The position numbers and the translations under genes were made by a program. DNA of 64,000 bases, from positions 13,220,364 through 13,284,363 of the forward strand of contig JAQFVV010000012.1 in assembly GCA_028023455.1 (NCBI GenBank). The letters are read 5' to 3'. The notes beneath the pieces are model-generated. The model was not told where the DNA came from and did no database searches. It saw only the letters and a program-made list of their open reading frames with translations. Origin of the DNA: Epiperipatus broadwayi (Eukaryota; Onychophora; Udeonychophora; Euonychophora; Peripatidae). This document shows, in pieces, positions 1-12,877 of the stretch (positions are counted from its first letter, which is position 1; each line of letters begins with the position of its first letter).

Positions 1-2554
1 TAATGTTACAATTTTAACCTTAGTGGGTTTAATTAAAACGAGTAGATAAATATTCTGCTATTTACAGGTAATTATTTAATTTTATTATATTTATTAAGCA
101 TTTCACAGGTTAATTTCTATTTGATAATTTCATTCACAGAGATTCAAATATCTCAGTCTTAGCTTATTATATGTGAGATGTTTCACTCAGTCTTATTTTA
201 AATTAGCCAAAGAGGTTTATCAGAGAATTTCCATTCATTTGTTTTATGAATGCTACATTAATAATAACTGCAAATATATATTTTTTATATGCATTGAGAA
301 TTAATATTCTTGCATTTAATTTGCAATCTTTTAAAAAGTCCACTAGTCACTATATTTTTAGTATTTAATATTGTATTATGTGTGCATTGTGCCTTTGCCT
401 AAAATTTTTATATGCATTTAATTTTAAAGTATTTATTATAGTAGTCGATTGACATAATTTTGCTTTGTTGCTTCTTACATTGAATATATACATGTCGTAT
501 TTTTAAACTTCTTAGTGATAACTTAATTAGTTCATGTGAAGTATGTATTTTGTCATTAGTTAAGTATTTGTTAGTCTCATAGAGTTAGACTTTGTTAATT
601 ATTTTGATTATGCTTAATGGAGTAGACAAAGCCCTCCATCCTTATTGTATTGCTTTGCCATGAATTGATAATGCTTGTGTCCATAGAGGGTTATTGTACA
701 TCCTATAGTTATATTTTTCAATGATGATTATCACATTTATAAGTATTGGAATCCAATGAGAGAAGATCATACTTTCCTGGTGCGTCTTTCCTGTTCCTGA
801 TGTGCTGTAGACAAGGTCCAGGCATCCTATTTTCTGTGTCAAAGTTAGGTATTTTGAAAGCCACCACATTCTTATCCAGCTCTGTGGAGCAGATATGTTC
901 TTATATTTTTAGCTTATCATTCATAATGAATTAATGCTAGTTCCACCACAGTAGGTGATGTTGCATATGTTTTAGATATTGAGGAGGTTGTAGTTAGCTA
1001 TTTTAATACTTATAGGTATATCAATGTTTGAATGTGTTGCCATGATAGTTTTATCAGCCACAAGCCAACCAACAAAGATCTATAATTATTTTTAAGTATG
1101 TTAATTATGCATAAGGTACAAGTAGCAATTTACACATACTAATTTTAATATGTTCATCCAGATTTTCGCCGCTGAATTTGTAAGCTTTTAAATCTTTAAT
1201 TTTAAAAACACTTAGGGTAATAATTTTATTTGGACAGAATTTATTTAACAAGTGTATAAATGACCTATGATGAGTGAGTGGCCCATATATCTAATTTCAT
1301 TTAAAGTTAGCTAGAAATTTGCTTAAATATATCACTAGCTATAATATTAGTAATGTCAATATAACTAGTGGTAATAGTTTTAAAATATATGCTGAATATG
1401 CTTATTCCAGCTTAGCGTTTGTTAAACTCAGGATAATAAATTTAAGCTTCTGATGTGTTATTCTGATTGTTAGATAACACTACCATATTAATAAATATGC
1501 CAATAATAAAAAAAATAGAATTGTGTTTATTAAACTTAGTTTATTTTAATTTAAGTTTACAGATTTTGAAATCTCTGATTGTTTAAAAGAGATTAGAGTT
1601 AGTATATAATAGCCTATGCTTGCTATTCTAAGTATTTATTATTTTAGTATTTTATTTATCAAAACAAATAATTTTAAAAGAGTTTAAGAGGGATATTCAG
1701 TAACAGTATCCAGAGAAATTGTTATATTATTTTTGTAAACCAAAAACAAATATTTTAAAAGTCAAAATATTTGTAAAAGATTCTAGTGCTACATTGGCAA
1801 TGCTTGTAATAAATTTTGATTGTAAATATTTTCTTCTTATTGTTTTAAATAATAAACCATATTTAATAAATTGTTTTTCTCATCACTAGTGAAAATTGTA
1901 ATTGTAAATATGCGACTTTTTTCGCATTCGTTAGTGAAGCTACTATTATTTCAAAAAGTTTTGTCTCTGTTTGTTTTACTTTTATATGAAAATATTATTG
2001 TCTTGGGTTCCAAAGTTCATTAAAGCTTGAGTTCCACAGTTCATAAAATTTTCAATACCAAGGTTCATAAACATATTATAAAGTATAAAAAATATATTTT
2101 ATATTGGTTTAAATTATAAAGCCATTCTAGTTTAAGTGATTCTCAGATTGAATCACAGTAACAGATAAATGCATTATATCTGATACTTAATTAAATGCAC
2201 GTTTAAAAGTTGATTTTTAAGTTATCATTATATCTTCTCAGATTAAGACTGTGCAATATGAGATTAAAAATATTAGTGCTTCAGAAGATTATTTATTATT
2301 TTCTATTATTTTAAAAGCTGCCCATTATCTTACATTAACTGCATATTGTCTATCATTATCTTATAGTTTAAAATTTTTATAATCCATCTGCATTTAAGGT
2401 CTTTAGTAGGTTGTCTGTGAGTATGGGGAAAGGCATAAAAAGTGCCCTTATCCTTTTCCTTGCTCGAGTAATATCTTGGGTAATTAATAGACCATTATTA
2501 GTTTAAATTAAAATTGATTCATCAAATTTTTAAATTAATATTTGTTTTTTTTTG
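1..2554. other. AT-rich non-coding DNA
   Basis: No exon or intact ORF is supported here. It lies downstream (minus strand) of the last exon seen of the coiled-coil gene, so it may be intron or 3' flank. A somewhat less AT-rich patch at about 620-960 has short open frames on both strands but nothing recognisable. At 2007-2068 a short motif of the form GTTCCAMAGTTCAT occurs about three times. Confidence 0.6.
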
Positions 2555-2799
2555 GGTTCTCATCTGATCCTTTGTGTCAGCCGCGGGTGGCGCAATTTCT
2601 AACCAAAAACACATTAATATAACGTTCCCGGGCTAGCGATTCTCTATTAATATTGACTTTTGTTTTTCTTTGTTTGTTTACAAAGTTTACTTTCTTTCGT
2701 TTCTGAATTATTTTTCCCAAATAATATTTTTGACGATGGGATAATAATAGTTGTTTTTTGTTAATTTTTATTGACAAGAGGGTCTTTTTTGGTGTGTGT

Positions 2800-4480
2800 T
2801 CAAATAGTAATTTGTGTTTTTTTTTAAAATAGTATTACTGTTTTTGTAAAATTGGATTGACAAAATTCAAGAGAGAACGGGTTTTTTTTATGGATCTTTA
2901 AATAATAATTTACGTTACTTTGATAGGTTTACATTTGATTACCGACAACAATTAGTGGGAGGGGTGTTTTTGTGTACGATTAAATAATAATTTACGTTAC
3001 TTTTATAGGTTTACATTTGATTGCCGACAACAATTATTGGGAGAAGTGTTTTTTTTTTATGTGTGTGTGTATGTTTAAATAAAAATTAAAACCGTTACTT
3101 TTATCGGTTTACATTTGATTGACAACCGATTTGACTCCCTTTCGTTTATAAATTATGGTTTTGGTTCTACAAATAAATATTTTTGACAATGGGACAATAA
3201 TAGTTGTTGTTTGTTTAATTTTTTATTGACAAGAGGGTGTTTTTTGGTGTAGGTTCAAATAGTAATTTGGGTTACGTTTAAATAATAAGTTACGGTCTTA
3301 CTTTGATTGGTTTACATTTGATTGCCGACACTAATTATTGGGAGAAGGGGTGTTTTTTTGTGTGTACGATTGTAGACAACAATTATTGGGAGAAGGGGTG
3401 TAACCGTTTAAAGAATAGTAGTTTACATTACTTTTAGTGGTGGTGTCCATTTGATTGCTGACAATAATTAGTGAGAGGGGTGGGTGTTTTTGGGTGATGA
3501 TTAAATACTAATTTACCTTCCTTTTATTTTACATTTGATTGCCGACAACAATTATTGGGAGAAAGGGGTTGTTTTTTTTGTGTACGTTTAAATCAAAATT
3601 GAAGTTACTTTTATCGGTTATATTTGATTTACAACCGATTTGACTTTCTTTTTTTTTTTTCGTTTATAAATTATGGTTTTGGTTTCCCCAAAACCTAATA
3701 TTTTTGACAATGGGACAATAATAGTTGTTGTTTCTTTCATTTTTATTGACAAGAGCGGGTCTTTTTTTGGTGTATGTTCAAATAGTAATTTGGGTTACGT
3801 TTAAAAAATAATTGGTTTACCTTACTTTTAGTGCTTTACATTTGATTGCCGACAACAATTAGTGGGAGGGGTGTTTTTGTGTACGATTAAAGAATAATTG
3901 TACGTTACTTTTATTTTTTACATTTGATTGCCGACAACAATTATTGGGAGAAAGGGTTTTGCATTTTATTTTTTGTTTGTGTGTATGTTTAAATCAAAAT
4001 TTAAGTGACTTTTATCGGTTACCATTTGATTGACAACCGATTTGACTTTTTTTTTTTTTCGTTTATAAATTATTTGGGTTTTCCCAAATAATATTCGGTT
4101 TGACAATGGGACAATAATAGTTGTTGTTTCTTTAATTTTGATTGACAAGAGCGGGTCTTTTTCGGTGTATGTTCAAATAGTAATTTGGGTTATGTTTAAC
4201 TAATAATTTACGGTCTTACTTTGATTGGTTTACATTTGATTGCCGACGACAATTAGTGGGAGGTTTTTTTTTTTTCTATACAATTAAAGAATAATTGACG
4301 TTCCTTTTATTTGACCGTCTGATTGCCGACGACAACAATTATTGGGAGAAGAAGGGTTTTTTGGGCTATGTTTAAATAAAAATTTGAGTTACTTCTTTTA
4401 TTTTACATTTGATTGCCGATGACAACAATTATCGGGAGAAGAAGGGATGTACGTTTAAATAAAAATTGAAGTTACTTCTT
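2800..4480. repeat. Degenerate internal tandem array
   Basis: Blocks such as TTTACATTTGATTGCCGAC, CAACAATTATTGGGAGAA and GACAATGGGACAATAATAG recur many times in the same order, with a higher-order period of several hundred bases and many indels. The array lies wholly inside the transposon at 2555-5329, so it probably expanded within the element. Confidence 0.75.
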
Positions 4481-5084
4481 TTATTTTTGACATTTGACGA
4501 AGGCCATTTGGAATCCCTCAAACAAGCTTGCCTTTACGAAGTGAACATTTCCGTCGGCCACAACGAGACTTACAAATGAAAGTCGAAAGATGTTTTTGGA
4601 CCTCAAATCTGCATATATTTGCCGCACAATCCAATCTTTTCTTTCAGCAGCAGGATGTTTTTTTTTTCTGCTGTAGAAATATTCCAGCGCCGGCTTCCGT
4701 GTCTGGCAATTCCCATCTTTTCAAGTTTTCTGTTGTTGGAATTAGCCATCTTCTTGGTCTCGGAAAATTTCTCGCTAAAACATGACTCAAAGCATGATCG
4801 TTTAAAAATTTTACGCTACCCCACCCTAATCGAGAATTTAGGAGGCTTATAGCTTTACGAGGAACAATCATGACACTGTTTAAATTGTTAAAAGGTAACA
4901 GTACATCAATTCGTCTTAAAAAAAAAAGGCCCCGATGAAAATTTAAATACTTTTGACACGATCAAATTAACACACCCTCGTACGATATTGTTACATAAAA
5001 TACATAACACAGCATTACGATATAGTGCGTGACACAAACAACTACGGCATTTTCCTCTGCTTTTAGCATCGGAAAAAGCCACAC

Positions 5085-5225
5085 CGTTAGCCGCTAAGCC
5101 GAGTTAGCACTCTTTCTAGATTTTATCGTAGAAAGAAGACTTAACTCCGAGTTAACATTCTACCTTTTAGCGTAGAAACAAGACTTAACTCCGAGTTAAC
5201 AATCTTTCTAGGATTTATTTTAGAA
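5085..5225. repeat. Short tandem repeat inside the transposon
   Basis: About two and a half copies of a roughly 55-60 bp unit. Each contains a TTAACTCCGAGTTAA palindrome followed by a TTCTAGATTTTATCGTAGAAA-like segment. It forms the subterminal part of the element's right side. Confidence 0.6.
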
Positions 5226-5329
5226 CGAATGCTTAAAGGCTTGGGTGCGGCCGTGGAAATGGCATATTTCTAAAAATTTAGCTAAAAATCGCGCCACCCA
5301 CGGCTGACACGAAGGATCAGATGAGAACC

Positions 5330-5735
5330 ATTTTTTGTTTATTGTTTCATGATTGAACGATAAGGTCGGCCAAGATATCACTCACTTATTTATTGAGCCA
5401 AACAATTATTTAGTAGGCAACTTATACTTTTAGTTTTGCACAAGAGTTTTAGTTTTAAAACCCCTGAGATTGTTTACTCTTGTTGCCTTATTAGTTTTAA
5501 TTTAATAGAATAGTCCTTCCAATCAAAGTATAATCTATTCTTATTCAGAGTGTGTGATTTGATGGTAGGCCGATTCCAATAACTATTAACTAATAATTTT
5601 AAAATTATCTTTTGTATTGTTTAGTGGTAGATTATTAATATGCCATAATAGTTATATATTTGTATTGGTATTGGATTTGGTCTCTATCTGATTATACATC
5701 TCTGGATCATCATCTCTTTTCTTAAATTTATTGTA
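5330..5735. other. Unremarkable AT-rich spacer
   Basis: No coding frame, repeat boundary or splice-flanked exon seen on either strand. Confidence 0.5.
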
Positions 5736-6215
5736 ACCCCACTGAGCCAGGTCATTAAGAGTCTCTCTACTAATAATAATTCTCTTCATCTTTCTCTTCT
5801 GTCTAATAATAATCTCTATTCCATCTTCATCATCATCATTTTTCTCTTTCTCTATTGAATATCATTCCATCTTCATTTCTTTCTCTTTTCACTAATTATA
5901 ATTTCAATCTCTCTCTCTACTAATAATAATTTCTTTTCATTTCTCTCTCTTCTCGCTAATTATAATTTAATCTTTTCATCTCATTTTCATATCTTTTAGA
6001 TTAAGAGTCTCTCTACTACTAAATATAATTTATCTCTCTATCTCATCTTCATTTCTATTCCATCTTCATTTCTCTCTCTCATTTCTCCTCTCCTCCTCTT
6101 TTCCATCTTATCCTCATATCTCTCTCTCTTCATCATCATTTCATTTCTCTCCCTCTCTCATTTCTTTTCCTCAATCTCTTTTCCTTCTTTCCTTTCCTTC
6201 ACCTCCTCCCCTCCT
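5736..6215 (+). repeat. Pyrimidine-rich low-complexity tract
   Basis: Almost 500 bases are strongly biased to C and T on the plus strand. They are built from irregular repeats of CTCTCTACTAATAATAATT, CCATCTTCATCATCAT and CTCTCTCTC. The repeats look like slippage products of a cryptic microsatellite. On the transcribed (minus) strand of the coiled-coil gene the tract would be purine-rich. No coding potential. Confidence 0.8.
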
Positions 6216-8270
6216 TTTTAAAAGGTTACAATATATATATTACTAAAAATATATTAGAATATTTAAGGATACATGAAAATAAAATTTTTAGAAAGGGGGT
6301 AAAGAACAATTTTATTGAATTTTTTATATATATGAAAGATGTATATGCATACTTATGCCAAAAGATTTAAACAGTTTTGTATGTGAAATATATATTCAAT
6401 CTTATTTATATAAGTTTGTGTTTATTATAATCACATATAAATGCAACATTTTTAAATATATTTTTCATATGATAAATGAATTAATATTTTTAATTATTGA
6501 GCATATATTCAGATATATATATAATATATCCACGATATTTCAAAATATAAAAACGTGTAACAAAGTTGATTAATTACAAATAACCGTCATTTGTAAATAA
6601 CAATTGGTTTCATAGAATTTTTTTTTTTTTTGGCATGCTATTTAGAAGTTATAATACATTTAAATATCCATTTTTTTCCCGAGAGTTTTATTATTTAATT
6701 TTATTTTAATTATCAGAATCACTTATATCTAATTCGAAAAATTGCATATAATATTCATTTATATATGGTAATTAAGTTTTAAGAGATATAGTTCCTAGCA
6801 TTCTATTTGTAATACATACATATTTGTCTTTTTCAATAAATATATTTATCTCTCTAATGAAAAAAAATCATGCATTCAAATTTAACTAATAAATATCATA
6901 TTGACATATAGGAAGAAAAGATAATACTGATTTAATCTCCAGGGTCATCTGATAATGTCCCTGTTCCTGACAAAAATACTGTAAATTTATGGAATAGTTG
7001 GTTTTCTTTATCCATTGACTAAGTGTTTAATTATTTATATAATTTTCATATTTGTGTATGGTTTGATTAATATATTTCATTATCAAATATTATTAATGAC
7101 AATGCAGTAATGGTAATACGTGTGTCCAATGGTAGTCTCTCCATGCTGCTGCCTAAAGTGTCGTCTCTGAATTAATGCATGAATTGTGTAATAACAATAC
7201 TTTAGTTATTCACCACAAAAACTATAAGATATTAACATTTACTGTATGTATAAAAGATAATAAAAATATATTTTAGGATTCTTCTTTAATATTGTTTAAA
7301 GTATATAATTTATAAAAGACTTAATAAGAGATTGCTAATTTACTATGCACACTATTATTATTATTATTATTATTAAAAGTAAATAATTTATTCTATTTGA
7401 TAATTTTTAATATTGTTTCAAGTAATTTATAATGTATTGTAGAAAAGTAAACTTTTTTCAATTATTGTACATCAACATTTTTTAGAAGAAAAATAAGGGA
7501 GCGTATCTGTCTTTACTTTTTTCATTTTTTATATTTACCCTATCTTTTTATTATGCTATATCTATATTAGTATTTTAGTTAATTAATGGAGGTTAATATC
7601 TTTAAAATCAGGCAAATATCTATGCTATTTTAAAATTTTCTTTTTCATGTATTAATTAAATGTATTAAAAACTCACTTTATAAGTATATGCTTAAAAGGA
7701 AATGGTACAAGTTGATCAAATTCAGTAGTAATTATCTTGCTATACTGATGGCATTTTAAAATTTACTTTTACAATGTTAAATATATTTAAAATGGCATGC
7801 CTAAAAGTTTATCAAATTCATTTTTATAACTGATATAATTTGTCATTATCCAAATGAAAAATTAAATATATGATACAAATGGAATTTAAAATATATTTAC
7901 TTGCTTTATCAAAAACTATACTTTTTATTTAAAAAATTTTCCATCTCTGTAATCATTTAATCAGTGCTGCACTTTTTTGTTTTTTTATGACATCATTCAA
8001 AAACAGTTATGGTTCAGATTTTTCATGCATTTTTGTATTGCAAGTTACAATTTTTTTTTTAAACAATTAAAGCAATAATTTGTATACTAGTAAAATTCTA
8101 TACAAAAAAAAAAAAAGAAAATCATGCAAGATTCTTCAAGATTTACTCCAGGTTAATTAATAATAAGTAAAAAATATATAATAACTTTTAGCCCTTATAT
8201 AGTAGTGCCAACTATGATAAATCATGTAATAATTTTTAACATATCTTTCATAAAGCTTTAATATACTTAC
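6216..8270. other. AT-rich DNA, probably intron downstream of the 8271-8480 exon
   Basis: It follows the splice donor of the last visible exon on the minus strand. It contains poly-A/T runs and a short (TTA)n microsatellite near 7350. No further exon could be recognised. Confidence 0.5.
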
Positions 8271-8480
8271 TTTGATTTGAAGTAGCACACTTGGATCTGG
8301 ATGGACAGGCTGTGGAGATCTAGGAGAAACTACTTTTTTACTGTTATCAATCATATCCTGAAGTGATCTTGACTTTAGGTACTCTTCATTAAGTTTCTTC
8401 TGTAAAATTTCTAATTCCTTTTGTAGTTTCTCTATTTCATCCTTAGCTAATGATTTTTCCAATTCAGTATGTTCAAGAAT
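8271..8480 (-). CDS. Coiled-coil protein, exon 5 of those visible (210 nt)
   Basis: This is the most 3' exon seen of a minus-strand gene. It is open over 70 codons, with an AG acceptor just above 8480 (intron ends TGTAAAG) and a GTAAGT donor just below 8271. Both boundaries are phase 0, matching the exon at 21556-21618. It starts ILEHTELEKSLAKDEIEKLQ and continues as Glu/Lys/Leu heptads to about residue 48. It then changes to a Ser/Pro segment (VVSPRSPQPVHPDPSVLLQ) that ends the helix. The open frame runs on past the donor into AT-rich intron, which is not coding. The family was not recognised; long coiled coils of this sort occur in centrosomal, Golgi-tether and cytoskeletal proteins, and the sequence does not decide between them. 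The real stop codon lies beyond the window. Confidence 0.87.
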
Positions 8481-9809
8481 CTTTACATTAAATAGAAAAA
8501 ATAACTTTTATTAAAAAAGAAATATCTAAAAAATAATTGTGCTATTTGATAATTACAACAATTACTATTTACTAATTTTTTCAGAAGTTTTGTAAAAGTA
8601 TAAATGTTTACATACATCCTGATTGATATAGACTTTTATCTTTGATCATATCGACATAGTTACCTATACTACACCATATATTATTGATAGCTATTTTGAC
8701 TTTTTGTTTTTATTAGTTTTAAATGAAGAACACAGACACATATGTCATTTGGATAAATATATATATATAAAGAATGTTTCATATATCCCTGAAGAAAGAA
8801 ATTATAACCATTTAAAGTATAGTATATAAAAATGCAATATAATTATCTCTAATGATATTTCATTTTCTAGTGCCTCAAAATGAAGCTCCTGTTTGATAAA
8901 AATTCCAAATCTTGTTAAAATTTCTATTTATATAAATATATTTGGTTTACTTAGAGTGAACAAAACCAATAAAATCATTACAATTTTGTTCCTTTAATTT
9001 GATTTAATATTAAAACATTTTATAAATGAGATGAACAATGACTGCATTTTTTGCAAAGGCTGCTTTAAAAATTAATTAAATATTAAGTGTTTTTAGTTCA
9101 AAAAAATAAACAAAGGCAATAAAATAATTTATTTAACTAGACTTTCAAAAGTTCTAAAATCCATTCTATTATGATTCATTTAGGTTAAATAAAACTATCT
9201 ATTTTCAAAAAATTGTAATTTTTTACTAAAACTCAAATCCAAAATTTTTTTTAAAAATAAATCTTGGAAAATTTATATGCCAATAAATTCCTACGATTTT
9301 CAACATACTTTTAAGTTTGATAAATATCAGATTTTAAACACAAGCTTGCCAAATAATGTCTTATTGTATGTACATTAAATATAAAACAGTATAAACAATA
9401 TTTATAAATTCTAAAAAGAATAAATATATTTGATAATATAATTTAATTTTTACTATACATTTGTACTGAACTAATTGAAAAATGAAAAAAACAGAAAGTA
9501 ACTGATTTATTTGTTTTATTATTATTCAAGCAATGTTTGTTTATACAATACTTAAAGTGTTATTCAGATAATAAACAATTAATCATGTTATTTTTCAATT
9601 TATATTTTATTTTTGGAACTATTTAACTGACTCACAATGGATTTAGTACTTTTAATGGCTTCTTCTTCAGATTACATTAGATTAAATTGATTGCAAGATC
9701 CTGTACAAGAATAAAAGACTAATGATATTAATTAAAATACATCAATAAATTTTTTGCTTTCTAGTTTGACTGATTTTGTATTAAAGAAATATTACTATTA
9801 AGAGCTAAA

Positions 9810-10275
9810 TAAGCATTTATTTTATATAGCATGTGTTTACAATTGTATACATTCAATTATCAGCCTTTTAAGCTAATTGTGCATACGCTTTGCGAGTGTT
9901 AATAATAAATGAATACTTTCTCACCAATACAAGATATAGTATTTATGCAGGAATAAAAGGAATCCTCTTATTCCTACGACTCAAATGCTTATATATGAGC
10001 AAATCTGAAGTACTGGCAAGTAAAGCGTGAGGATGGAACCGTCACTTTAAATTACTATATACGATGTCGTAATTTAAAGTGACGGTTCCATCCTCACGCT
10101 TTACTTGCCAGTACTTCAGATTTGCTCATATATAAGCATTTGAGTCGTAGGAATAAGAGGATTCCTTTTATTTCTGCATAAATAATATATCTTGTATTGG
10201 TGAGAAAGTATTCATTTATTATTAACATTCGCAAAGCGTATGCACAATTAGCTTAAAAGGCTGATATTTGAATGT
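9810..10275. repeat. Large near-perfect palindrome (foldback repeat)
   Basis: Arms of 209 nt at 9847-10055 and 10069-10277 are almost exact reverse complements, separated by a 13-nt loop (10056-10068). Only a few differences are visible, mostly near the outer ends. The structure is flanked by a 13-bp direct repeat ATTAAGAGCTAAA (9797-9809 and 10276-10288). This could be a target-site duplication, in which case the arm overlaps it by about 2 nt. There is no ORF. A single-arm relative lies at about 24.1-24.27 kb. It is probably a foldback or MITE-type element; class unknown. Confidence 0.85.
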
Positions 10276-11209
10276 ATTAAGAGCTAAAATAAATGATTCT
10301 ATTGAAAATAAATAAATAAATAGTACTTTCAGATTTATCTACAATTGGTTTTATTTTTTCAATTATTAAAATTTCCTTGTCATTCTAAGCTATTTAATTA
10401 TTAGAAAATCTGTTCAGAATGTTTTTTACATTTAAACTTTAATAACCTGGTTTAAATATCTGAAATGTGCTCTCAGTCATATATTTAGCATCAATTGTTT
10501 CTACTTGATTATTACAAAAAGTAATTAATGTATGGTCTCTTTGCCAAATGAAAAATGTCCTTTATCATTTTTCTATTTAAATTTTTTTCATTACTTTCAT
10601 ATAAATTTTAAGAGTTGTATAGTTCTTTCAAACATAAAAGCAATTTTGTTTTTTTTTTTTTAAAAAAAAGAAAGAACATTCAGTAAGTATCTAAATAAAT
10701 GGGAAATCATTCATAAATATCCTACTGCAAAGTAAGACCCTTCCAAAATCCCTTTGTATAGGATAAATGAGGAAGGAAACATCAATCAGCAACCTAGTCA
10801 AATACTCATTAGCAAAGAATTGTTTCTGTTGTTGTTTTGTAATCTAATTAGAAATACTTGTCATTTTAACAGTCATCTAGGATCAGTGATCTGAAAAAAG
10901 ATTTAAATTTCTTTAGAAATCCATAACTCTACAAAAAAAAGATTCCGTTTTTTTAGATTTGAAGCACAGGTTGTGTGCATGATGAATACTATAAAATGAG
11001 GTTTTTACAATATATGTGCATATAACTAACATATATTGTAGGCAGTGACCAACTTCAGCCATGCAATATTACAAGCTTCTTAAATTTAATTTAATTAATA
11101 GGGAAATAATTTTAATTTTCTATGTTTTTATATATAATATTGGGTAGTTCATTTAATTAAATGATTTTTTTTATCAAATGATAATATGAAAATTCTAGGT
11201 AATTTTCTT

Positions 11210-12877
11210 GGTAAAAGCCTGAAATCCGGGCTTGGCCGCTTGGGGCATTGTTTATGTGTCAAAACACATAAAAATGCCGTTTACGGGGGCAGCGGCCTTA
11301 CAGGCTAATACAACATTTACGTATTGTATTAACCCATTGAGCTAAGTCGCTTTACATAACATTGCACAAAAATATTACGGCCTGTTATGTGCTTCGAAGC
11401 TATTTATGCCTATTCGTTCTATTCATAGCTGATTACCGTATCACTTGAGAGTGTTTAAATTTCAAGGCGGTATGACTTTTTCAAATCTCCATAATAGAGT
11501 AATGTCATTTTGATTTAAAAAATGTTGTTAATTGTTAATAATTGTCATATGGTCCCCATCCTTCCTGAAAAAAAGGATAATATGTAAAAAAAATTGGCCA
11601 AGTGTGTGTTCGAACAGGCTTCGACAAAGCTCACGTGCTAAGTCACGTTTCAGCATTGGGGAAAATATTCGAGACCACTAAAAGGTCTGAGACGAACGTG
11701 CAATTTTGAAACTTTTCTTCAGAATTGCTGAGTACAGAAAGTGTGTGAGATTTTTTTTTTGTCAGGCAGACGTAATGTCCACTTTTTATTACAACAATAA
11801 AATCGAATAAATAATTGTAAAAAGTCCAAAGTTTGTGTCCTTTTTTGTTGTTTTTTATTTCATTAGAAATTGACAAGTATTTGGATTCAATTTTTTGCAG
11901 CGGGGTTAAAATAAATGATGACTTTGGTTGACTTTTTGTTAAGAATAACAAATTAAGAAATACCCCCACCCCCACAAGCAGTTTATTGTAGAGGGCTAAA
12001 AAAAAAAAAAAAAGGTAATTCGAACCAAATAGAAATCAAAATAAAAAGTTTGTTTAAAAAAAGAAAAAAAGTTAAATTCTTGACTTTTTGATTACAATTC
12101 TTTTTCCGAGTGTGTGGGAGTGGGTGTTTGAAAACAATTTTTTAATCAGCAAAAACACAAAAGTAAATTTTGATTTAATATTAAGAAAAACAATTACGTC
12201 AACCAAAAAGAAATCAAAATTCGAAACGAGTCTCAAAGTTGATTCTCTTTTTTCAGTGCTGTTAAAATAATTGACTATTTTTGTTGTCTTTTTGTTAATA
12301 ATAACAGTACAAATCCCCCCCCCGTCCCCCACTCAAAAAGCTGTTTCTTGTAGTAGCCGCCCCCCAAAAAAAAGACTAATTCAAACATAATCTAAATCAA
12401 AGTGAAAACAAGTTGTGTTTTTTAAAAAAAAAGTAAAATTAATAATAATAAGAAAAACCATTTAGTCAAGCCAAAAAAAAGAAAGGTAGAATTAAGTTCT
12501 AAATAAGTCGCAAATAATTGCATTTTATTTTTTTGGCGGTGGGATTCAAACAAATTTTTTGACGTCGTGAAACGGTCCGAATTTTTCAAATGATAAAAAG
12601 AAAAAAAATACAATTAGCAAAATTTGTTGAAAAAATGTCTGTCAGGTTCCAAAAAACCCACAAAAAGTAACGAAAATGAATATCAAAATTTGTTTAATAA
12701 TAAAGAAATCATGTTCTAAATGAAATAAAAATTATTCGTTTAATCAATATTAGAAAAAAAAAAAACCTTGTTGTCTAAAAAAAGAAAAAGTTGTGGTGGC
12801 CCAGTAACATTATATTTCATTGATTTTGTCTAGCATCAACGCTCCAAGTGGCTTTGCCCAGATTTCAGGGTTTTACC
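11210..12877. mobile_element. Non-autonomous Merlin-like DNA transposon, copy 1 (1668 bp)
   Basis: Terminal inverted repeats of about 35 bp begin GGTAAAAGCCTGAAATCC on the left and GGTAAAACCCTGAAATCT on the right (reverse complement). They are flanked by a perfect 8-bp duplication ATTTTCTT (11202-11209 and 12878-12885). No transposase is present. The whole element is repeated in inverse orientation at 40120-42802, where a bona fide Merlin transposon is inserted. A TIR starting with GG and an 8-bp TSD fit Merlin, though hAT also makes 8-bp TSDs. Subterminal GC-rich palindromes (GTGTCAAAACACA and the GCCGTTTAC region) mark the left end. Confidence 0.88.

Larger units (their letters stand above)
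2555..5329. mobile_element. Non-autonomous DNA transposon with about 45-bp terminal inverted repeats
   Basis: The left end begins GGTTCTCATCTGATCC and continues through a GTGTCAGCCG and GGGTGGCGC block. The right end, read in reverse complement, carries the same blocks with only a few differences over about 45 bp. The flanks TTTTTTTG (left) and ATTTTTTG (right) could be an 8-bp target-site duplication with one mismatch, but both sit in T-runs, so this is weak. No transposase frame is visible; the interior is a degenerate tandem array plus a moderately GC-rich right part (4500-5280). The superfamily is not assigned. It lies downstream of the last visible host exon. Confidence 0.8.

Noticed and set aside
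4528-4871. Overlapping ORFs on both strands in the right part of the TIR element
   Set aside because: Three mutually overlapping frames with no family resemblance; the region is simply less AT-rich.
7340-7375. Possible CRISPR-like or regular array
   Set aside because: Only a TTA/ATT microsatellite; no spaced repeats of CRISPR type occur anywhere in this eukaryotic window.
8157-8270. Continuation of the coiled-coil open frame below 8271
   Set aside because: It runs past a consensus GTAAGT donor into Tyr/Ile-rich AT sequence, so it is intron read-through, not protein.
9646-9710. Exon-like segment on the minus strand with a good acceptor (TTCTTGTACAG) and donor (ATT|GTGAGT), partly reading EEEAIKSTKSI
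   Set aside because: All three frames between the two splice sites contain a stop, and its 65-nt length would break the phase-0/phase-0 join of the flanking exons. It may be a decayed or cryptic exon.
12072-12613. Short ORFs inside the Merlin-like element, with counterparts at 40.4-40.9 kb
   Set aside because: They recur only because both copies of the element contain them; composition is AT-driven and no transposase motif is present.
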